Translations under genes and position numbers: made by a program
Assembly: GCF_030052815.1 (NCBI RefSeq)
Contig: NC_079503.1
Span: 49,518,735-49,582,734 of the forward strand
Source of the DNA: Hevea brasiliensis
Lineage: Eukaryota > Streptophyta > Magnoliopsida > Malpighiales > Euphorbiaceae
Length of the DNA: 64,000 bases
Reading direction: 5' to 3'
The notes under the pieces: model-generated
Told to the model about the DNA's origin: nothing
The model's input: only the letters and a program-made list of their open reading frames with translations
The model's database searches: none
Shown here: positions 57,096 to 64,000 of the stretch, in pieces
How positions within the stretch are numbered: the first letter of the stretch is position 1
Layout: the number at the start of each line of letters is the position of its first letter

Positions 57096-58043
57096 ATGGA
57101 AGTAGGAGATCGCTCAGTTGAGCAATCAGTTGAGGCTGAGACACCAGGGGAAGCCCCAGCTCTTTAGAATGTTAGTGGGTCAGCTGCACCTGCTCCACCC
57201 ATGCTGCAATTTCCTACTCATTTTGCTTAGCAAATGGCTGCTTTATTCCAACAAATGGTTGAAAATATGCTAACACAGGCCCCAATTCAAGCACCAGTAG
57301 TGCAACCACAGCCTCCATCCAAGTAATACTATAAATTGATGAAATATGGGGCTTCTGAGTTTAAGGGCACTGTGGATCCACTAGAGGCAGTGCAGTGGAT
57401 TGAAAGGATGGAATGGGCATTTAAAAAGTTACACTGCATAAAAGAATTAAAGTTTGAATACTCAGTTTCTCTACTACAAGGGGATGCGTATGAGTGGTGG
57501 AAGACCATCCCCCATAGTTTAGTAGAGCCCCCAGTTCTAACCTGGTCAGATTTTCTGAGGGAGTTTAGATAGAAATGAGTCCCTGATACTTATATTGATA
57601 TGAAATTGCAAGAATTTCTGAGTCTGAGGCAAGGGGGCAGAATAGTAGTAGAATATGAGAGGGATTTCTCCAGGCTGAGCCACTATGCTGTAAGCCTACT
57701 TACCACTGCTAGAGATAAATGTAAACACTTTGAGGCCAGGTTAAGGCCTAGTTTGAGAATGCCAGCTGTGGGGTTCAGACATCATAACTTTTTAGAGCTA
57801 ATTTCATAAGCCCTGGAGTTAGAGAGAGTTGAAATGGAAGGGGAACCTAAAAAGAGATCAGAGGAGAAAGAGAAGGGTGAAAAGACTATTGGTCAAGCTT
57901 CTGATAGTGGGTTAAGAAAGAGGAAACACTTTGGAGGATCTAGTTCTGGCAAGTCTAGTAGAGGTAGATCTTCAGGACAAAGGCCACCCAGGTCTACCCA
58001 ACAGACATCCAGAGGAAAATTGGCAGTCCGCACCTGTGAAACA
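57096..58043 (+). pseudogene. Gy-D gag, N-terminal and central part
   Basis: ATG 57096 opens MEVGDRSVEQSVEAETPGEA, like Gy-B. Then KLMKYGASEFKGTVDPLEAV (57336 on), [35 protein letters not shown], and a basic RG/SG-rich tail (57890-58030). Stops include TAG in place of Gln near 57165 and 57230 (the latter directly before the second Met, as in Gy-B), TAG and TGA near 57571-57580, and TAA near 57809. All the clear ones fit C-to-T or G-to-A changes. Ends at RTCET, where sL5 is inserted. Confidence 0.9.
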
Positions 58044-58650
58044 TGTCACACCCTACTCCCCTGTAAGATGTAACATGATCCCGTAGTACACCTAATGAAT
58101 TACCGTACTTCGCCTACTGATAATCCATTAAATATACTACAAGGGATTTTAAAACAATTTTCCTGAAATTTAAATCATTGATTAAAATCTGATGTTATAA
58201 AAATTTTTCAAAATTTCAGTAAAGTGCCGTTTGTATTTTAAGAAAACAGTTCTTCAATCCTGCAAAAGAAAATGCTCCCAATATGTTTTCTCAAATACAA
58301 CTCCAATAAACTTTATTTCAATTCACAATTCAATTCTCAATAAACAATCAATTCATTTTCAAACCAATCTCATCATGAAGAAATATTTCATTGATTATAA
58401 GACTCAAAATTTATATTACAAAATTATTCAAGTAAATGAAATCTCAAATTTACATTTACAATAATTTACATTTAATTACATACAAAAATATTTTACAAGA
58501 GTTTTCATACAACTGCTCAAATAATTTATATACATATTATTACATGCATACATCAAAACCTATGTACATGGGTATACCTATGATATACCTGGAGCTGATT
58601 TGAATATGTCTTCAAAGAAACTTACTCACTGCTCTATGCTCTTCTTACCT

Positions 58651-58689
58651 GCGACAGCATACAAAGCTATCGCTGAGTGGTGAACTCAG
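58651..58689 (-). other. Conserved double hairpin, sL5 copy
   Basis: GCGACAGC (58651-58658) with GCTATCGC (58666-58673); CTGAGT (58673-58678) with ACTCAG (58684-58689) around the loop GGTGA. TGGTGCA follows. Confidence 0.6.
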
Positions 58690-59054
58690 TGGTGCACAAC
58701 TATAATTTAAAACATTGTACAATATACATTGACAAATTTTACAGTAAATAATTTGGAAATCTGAATACTCATCAAATTCCAAAACTCAACATATTCATTG
58801 CCAATAATGTAAATCATTTGTATAAAATGACTTTGATCGCGAAATTCAATTTATCAAATCATGACTAACCATTTAAAGTAGTTCCAACAAAATCAATTAT
58901 ACATAAATCATAACTGAAATCATAATTCTTTACTGTTTAAAAACATTCTGTGTCTCAAAAATCATATTGTATCTCAAAAACCATGCTGTATCTCAAAAAT
59001 CATTCTTTATCTCACAACTATGCAAGACTAATCCGAAAGGGCCATATTCGATGT

Positions 59055-59124
59055 GATTCTAACTCCCTATGGTCGGGGAGGTCGAATCAGATTCTAACTC
59101 CCTATGGTCGGGGAGGTCGAATCA
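59055..59124. repeat. 35-bp direct repeat, two copies, in sL5
   Basis: Two identical adjacent copies (59055-59089, 59090-59124) beginning GATTCTAACTCCCTATGG and ending GGTCGAATCA. GC-richer than the surroundings. Confidence 0.95.
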
Positions 59125-61839
59125 TAATGCACAGTACCATCATAATAATGAATCTTTCGCAAGGGCCATAACGATAAAATAAACTTAGATCTAACCTCAA
59201 ATCAGAGGAAAATCTAAGCTTTGCACGTACCATGGTAATCAAAACACAACTAACTCCATTGTCTTCTCAACAAATGAGAGAGACGGGTAATAACCTAGTC
59301 AAGCATCTATAGTGAGATATAAAACAATATCACAATCCTTTTAGTGAGCATAAATCACAATATAATTCGATTCAAATTCAATTCCAATATCCAATAATTT
59401 TTATGCTCATCACAATTCAAATCATAAATTTGCATTTTCCATGAAAATTACCATCACAATTCAAAACATGTTCTATCACAATTTTCCAAAACATAATTTA
59501 TTCAATCTATAACAATGCTTAATACTTGTGGAAATACCATTTCACAAAGCTAAATTCATACATACTATAACAATTTTCAATAATCATTGAATTAAATCCA
59601 ATGCTTGTTAAACATAATACATAAAAAAAAATATGTCATTTAATCATATGAAATATTCAAATCAGTTAAAAACTAGTTGTGCACAAACCTCTGATAACTG
59701 TCTCCTGGTTTTGACTCAGTGTTTTCTTCCCTTTTCCTGAGTCTTTACTAACTGAGAAACACAATTTGAAGCGTTTCAGTACTAAATTAAATTGTCTCTA
59801 ACGATAATGCTTGATAAGTAATTCACTGAATGCTATTATTTGCTTAATCAACCTAATATATCGACCCTCGATGATTCTAGGTAAATTAGCTTTTAATGTT
59901 ACTAACATATCACATTCGATAGTCTTTAAGGGTTGGTACATGTTACCAAGTTCATTTCCGTGTATACTGCATTTTCTTACAATTTGCTGGATTCCGGAAT
60001 ACTAGTTTGACCTAGCCGGACGACCTAGTTCCCTCGGTTTTCGGGTTTTGGTCAAAACTACAAACTTGTAGATCTATGTCTTATTGCACGCGGGGCAAAA
60101 TTTCAGGTCATTCTGAGTTATGTAGACCAAGTTATGGTCATTTTACTATTGCTGGTCAAATTGCACTAAAATTGGTCATTTTAGGTCATTTTAGGTCAAT
60201 TTTGGTTCGGCCAGTTTTTGGACCCGAACTTGTGCAAGCTGTTTGACTTACTTATGGTCATTTCTGGGCTTTTGTGTCTTCATAAGACTTGTAGATATGG
60301 GTCTTAACTATTCATGGTCAAAATTTAAGGTTAATTGGACCTGTTTTGAGTGAGTTATGGCCTAAACACTAACTGCTACCCAAATGGTAAATTTTCAGGC
60401 CTTATTTGCACTTAATCCGGATTTGGTCATTTTTCAAGCTACCTTGTAGGCAGAATTTTGGCAAGCTTTCTTCATGAAAGTTGGCACATTTTGTGCCTAG
60501 TTTCACCTCCAATTGGTCTCATACCAATTGGAGCCACACACTTAATGTTCTAGGCCTAAAACTCAAACTGCCTTATTGCATTTCCTTTATACACATCAAA
60601 GACCACTTTTAACACTTACCAAACTCAATATTCAAGTAAATTCTGGTTGTATCATGACCTAAACATAACAACACATTATAGGTCATTTTGGCAGCTTACA
60701 ATTACATTCAACATACATCATAAAGTGCAGAATTTTTCAACTCAATTTACAACAATTCAATCACCTAACCATAACATTTTTTTCATGTCCAACTTCACAC
60801 CATCATATATACACTCAAACTGCCCTAACATCCAACACAATTCAGCATTAATATACCATAAACCAAGCATGAATTCCAGCATTCTTTAAGAGTTAACAAC
60901 CTGCCGCAATGGTATCTTTACATTCATTTAATTTCCAAGCTTCAAATTTCAATTCACATTTACATGTACCAAGTATAAATCACCCAAAAAATTTCCTATA
61001 CAATATACATTTAATCATTCATTTAATTCACCATTTACAAGCAAAAATAAACTACCTTCAAAGTGTTTCCATGGCTGCCAAAAGTACACTTCCCCATTCA
61101 ACATCAAACCTCAAAAATCTCTCCATAAATCAAACACCCATAACATCCTTACAAACTTTAACAAAGCAACAATCAAAAACACAAACTTACCTGTTGTTGG
61201 AACTTGCTAAATCTTCACTAAAACTTCTTAAAATTGCTATCAAACTCTTCCTTGTGACGTGGGGATAAACTTTAATGAAGATAAGTGAAGAAAATGTAGC
61301 TTGAAAATGGGTGTAAAGAGCCATGCATTTGGGCGGCCATGGGAGGACTTTGGGAGCTCTTAATTTTGGCCATGGTGTTTGAATGAATGAGGAAGATGAA
61401 GTTTTAGTGGAGTAATCTGCCCACTTAGAGTTTATTAATTCCCATAGTGCTCCACTCACTTAAGAAAATAATTTTATATGTTTAAGTGCTAATTACTCAA
61501 ATTACGCCCCACTTTTGCTATTTATATTAGGTACCCCTAATTTAATTTTTCATGACATTTTCCAAGTGTAATATTATTTATTTTTAATGGAAAATTAGGT
61601 CAAAAGACAACTCGGGATGTCAAATGACCACAATGCCCCTGTTCGGGTTACATTCCTGATTTTTCGGTAACACCGGGTTTTATCTGTTTTTCGATTTCTC
61701 ACTTTTCTTTGTACTAATTATTTAATTTTTTATTTATTATTTCTAATGGTATTTGTATTTCAATAGGTGTCTATTTAAGTCCTAAAAATATTTTCCAGGG
61801 TTCCCCGCAGCCCAGGGCTAGTCAACGGTCCACACCGTG

Positions 61840-61888
61840 ACTTCCCGGTGTGGTCACCCATTGCTAGGGTTCTCGGCTCGCTTAACTT
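61840..61888 (-). promoter_or_regulatory. 5S rRNA-like block, sL5 copy
   Basis: Minus strand: AAGTTAAGCGAGCCGAGAAC, AATGGGTGACC, CGGGAAGTC. Box A word AAGTTAAGCG and GGGAAGTC are exact. Confidence 0.62.
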
Positions 61889-62063
61889 GGTTACATTACT
61901 TTGATATTATTTTTTCTTTGTTTTTCTTGTATTTTCTTTTCTTGTATTTCATTATTTTATGTCTCCTCACTCATATCGAAGTGTAGTTTTAGGCATCCTA
62001 GCTGTCCGGACAACACTGGTCACTAGAATAGTAGAACGCACTACCGAACATAGGGGTGTTACA

Positions 62064-62890
62064 AGACATGCGAAAAGGTGCATGGTGGGATATGCTACAA
62101 AGACACTGAGGCATGTTATAACTGTGGCGACACTGGTCATTTTCCTAAGGATTGTATGAGTGCCCGCTGTTCTGGACCATTTGCTACTTTAGAGGGATCA
62201 GCCCAAGTTTCTACCCCAGAGGTTCACCATCAGTTAGCAGAGGCAGCGGCAGAGGCAGAGGTAGGGATAGTACACCTGGCAATCAAAGCACAGTAAATCA
62301 GCCAGAGCCAAGTGGCGCACCAATCAGAGTGTACATGATGCATTAGAGAGAGGAGGATAAAACGTCGGATGTAGTAGCCGATACTTTCCTTATATTTGAC
62401 TAAGATGCTTATGTATTATTTGATCCTGGCTCCACACATTCATATATTAGTACTAGTGTTGTCTATTTTGCTGCTATTCTATGTGTGAAAATGGACTTTG
62501 ATGTGCTAGTAACTAGTCCATTAGACCAGGAGGTCAGGGTAAACAGAGTGTACAAGGTTTGTACTTTGGTGATCCAAGGACATACTTTCCTATCTAATTT
62601 GATTGAAATTCCCTTCAGAGATTATGACATCATCATGGGCATGGATTGGTTATGCAGGCATCATGCAATGATTGAATGTTGACCGAAGACAGTCACTTTT
62701 GGTCTCCTTCAATATGGTGATGTGGTAATATACGGGGAGAGATAGTTATTGCCATCAAACCTTATTTCAACTGCACTTGCTAGAAGAATGATCTGAAAAG
62801 GGTGTGAAGCTTATTTTGCCCACGTGATAGACACCCAAGTAGGGAGTCCAACATTGAGGAAATTCCTACTATATGTGATTTTCCGAACGT
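62064..62890 (+). pseudogene. Gy-D gag end and protease
   Basis: Continues with the CCHC knuckle CYNCGDTGHFPKDC (about 62117-62158), an RG-rich tail after a frameshift (about 62220-62290), protease motif VLFDPGSTHSYIS (about 62413-62455) and FRDYDIIMGMDWLCRHHAM (about 62617-62672). Stops at about 62344, 62399 and 62681 and a further frame change lie between. Non-functional. Confidence 0.88.
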
Positions 62891-64000
62891 GTTTCCTGAA
62901 GGATTGCCAGGGTTATCTCCGGAAAGAGAATTGTAGTTTGAAATAGAGGTTATGCCTGGTGTGGACCTAATCTCCATTACACCTTATAGAATGGCACCTG
63001 TAGAGTTGAAGGAGTTGAAGGTGCAGTTGCAAGAATTGCTTAATAAGGGCTTCATTTGCCCCAGTGTGTGACCTTGGGGAGGACCAGTGTTGTTTGTTAA
63101 GAAGAAAGATGGTACTCTCTGTCTATGTATAGACTATAGATAATTGAATAAGGTGACTATAAAGAATAAATATCCGCTGCCTCGCATAGATGACTTGTTT
63201 GATCAGTTAAAGGGTGCAGCTGTGTTCTCCAAAATTGATTTAAGATCGGGCTATTATCAGTTGAAGGTGGAAGAGCAGAGCATTCCAAAAATTGCTTTTA
63301 GAACTCGATATGGCCATTATGAGTTTTTAGTTATGCCATTCGAGTTAACTAATGCTCCAGCTGCTTTTATGGACCTGATGAACACTATCTTCAGGCCATA
63401 TTTTGATCAATTTGTTGTGGTATTCATCGATGACATTTTGGTGTGTTCAAAGAATCCAAAAGAGCATGATAGGCACCTGAGGATTATACTACAGACCCCA
63501 AGGGAGAAACAGCTGTATGCTAAGTTGTCCAAGTGCGAATTTTGGCTGAAGGAAATTTCTTTCTTAGGAAACATTGTATCAGCTGAAGGCATTAAGGTAG
63601 ATCCCAGAAAGGTAAAAGCTATCCTTAATTGGAAGCCACCTAGAAATGTTACAGAAGTTCACAGTTTTCTGGGCTTAGCTGGTTACTACAGCCGTTTTGT
63701 AAAGGGGTTTTCTATGTTAGCATCTCCACTGAACAAGCTGAAAAGATGTAAAATTTCAGTGGACTGATAAGTGCTAGTAGAATTTTGATGAACTGAAGAG
63801 ATGTTTGATTGAAGCTCTAGTCCTGACTTTACTTACACCGGGTAAAGAATATACTATTTATAGTGATGCTTCTCACAATGGGCTAAGCTGTGTACTGATG
63901 CAAGACTGAAATGTCATTACTTATACATCTCATAAGCTGAAAACCCATGAGAGAAACTATCCTACACATGACTTAGAGCTTGCTGCCATTGTATTTGCTC
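62891..64000 (+). pseudogene. Gy-D reverse transcriptase and start of RNase H
   Basis: RT: linker with [20 protein letters not shown] (about 62968-63030), KKKDGTLCLCIDYR (about 63100-63140), open frame 63144-63767 with [39 protein letters not shown] (catalytic box intact) and [16 protein letters not shown]. RNase H starts with [10 protein letters not shown] (about 63860-63890) and [12 protein letters not shown] at the right edge. Stops near 63069, 63140, 63768 and 63908, and a frame change near 63735, break it. Confidence 0.88.

Larger units (their letters stand above)
58044..62063 (-). repeat. Solo LTR sL5 (4,020 bp), probable TSD AAACA/AGACA
   Basis: TGTCACACCCTACTCC to GGGGTGTTACA, flanked by AAACA (58039-58043) and AGACA (62064-62068), one mismatch; the gag of Gy-D continues across (CETC...). 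Related to sL2 but about 400 bp longer, with a different segment around 58830-59640 that contains a 35-bp direct repeat. Double hairpin 58651-58689, 5S-like block 61840-61888. ORFs 60647-60889, 60909-61268 and 61187-61459 have no domain and biased AT-rich composition. Confidence 0.93.
56511..64000 (+). mobile_element. Gy-D: outermost gypsy element, + strand, continues past right edge
   Basis: End of a 5' LTR (56511-56905), PBS, gag, protease, RT and start of RNase H, all on the plus strand and related to Gy-B. It is cut by Gy-A in its LTR and by sL5 in gag. The rest of its LTR lies left of Gy-A, outside the window. The most decayed gypsy coding region here: stops and frameshifts throughout, in line with being the oldest layer. 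Confidence 0.88.

Noticed and set aside
60909..61268. 119-residue ORF in sL5
   Set aside because: Low-complexity AT-rich translation inside an LTR, not kept in the related LTR sL2.

Overview
This is plant nuclear DNA, AT-rich, and as far as I can read it consists entirely of nested LTR retrotransposons. I found no cellular protein gene, rRNA gene or tRNA gene. The coding matter is Ty3/gypsy (chromovirus-like, with a chromodomain and LTRs of 3.1-4.0 kb, which suggests the Tekay/Del group) and Ty1/copia. The primer-binding sites match plant initiator tRNA-Met. A eudicot is likely, but I cannot name the species from this sequence.

Layout from outside in. Labels are mine. Gy-D (+ strand, 56511 to the right edge) is the outermost host. 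Its 5' LTR is split by Gy-A (- strand, left edge to 56510). Gy-A survives as pieces at 1-331, 4014-5005, 16793-17097, 20706-22412 and 52395-56510. Inserted into Gy-A are: solo LTR sL1 (332-4013, TSD ATCTC), full-length Gy-B (5006-16792, TSD GTCAC), solo LTR sL2 (17098-20705, TSD ATCTA), and a stack in its gag gene (22413-52394). The stack is LTR fragment X (50580-52394), holding LTR fragment Y (47891-50579), holding a rearranged copia element Cop (22413-47890, +). Cop holds solo LTR sL3 (23781-27013, TSD AATGG) and gypsy element Gy-C (29314-43352, -). Gy-C holds solo LTR sL4 in one of its own LTRs (38090-41199, TSD GTTTC). Gy-D also carries solo LTR sL5 (58044-62063). The deepest chain is seven elements: Gy-D, Gy-A, X, Y, Cop, Gy-C, sL4.

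All elements are broken. Gy-B is the best preserved: its gag-pol region (13145 to 8514, -) stays in one frame and is broken only by nonsense codons. Gy-C has lost its integrase core by an in-frame deletion. Cop has two partial internal regions sharing one central LTR, with a microhomology junction at its right end.

The most interesting signals lie in the non-coding LTRs. Eleven of the LTR copies, across several families, carry a block about 170-230 bp from the LTR start that strongly resembles the internal promoter (box A to box C) of 5S rRNA. The same LTRs also carry a conserved double hairpin with compensatory changes, and a long hairpin in U5 next to the primer-binding site. The copia leader carries an array of six perfect stem-loops at a 35-bp period.
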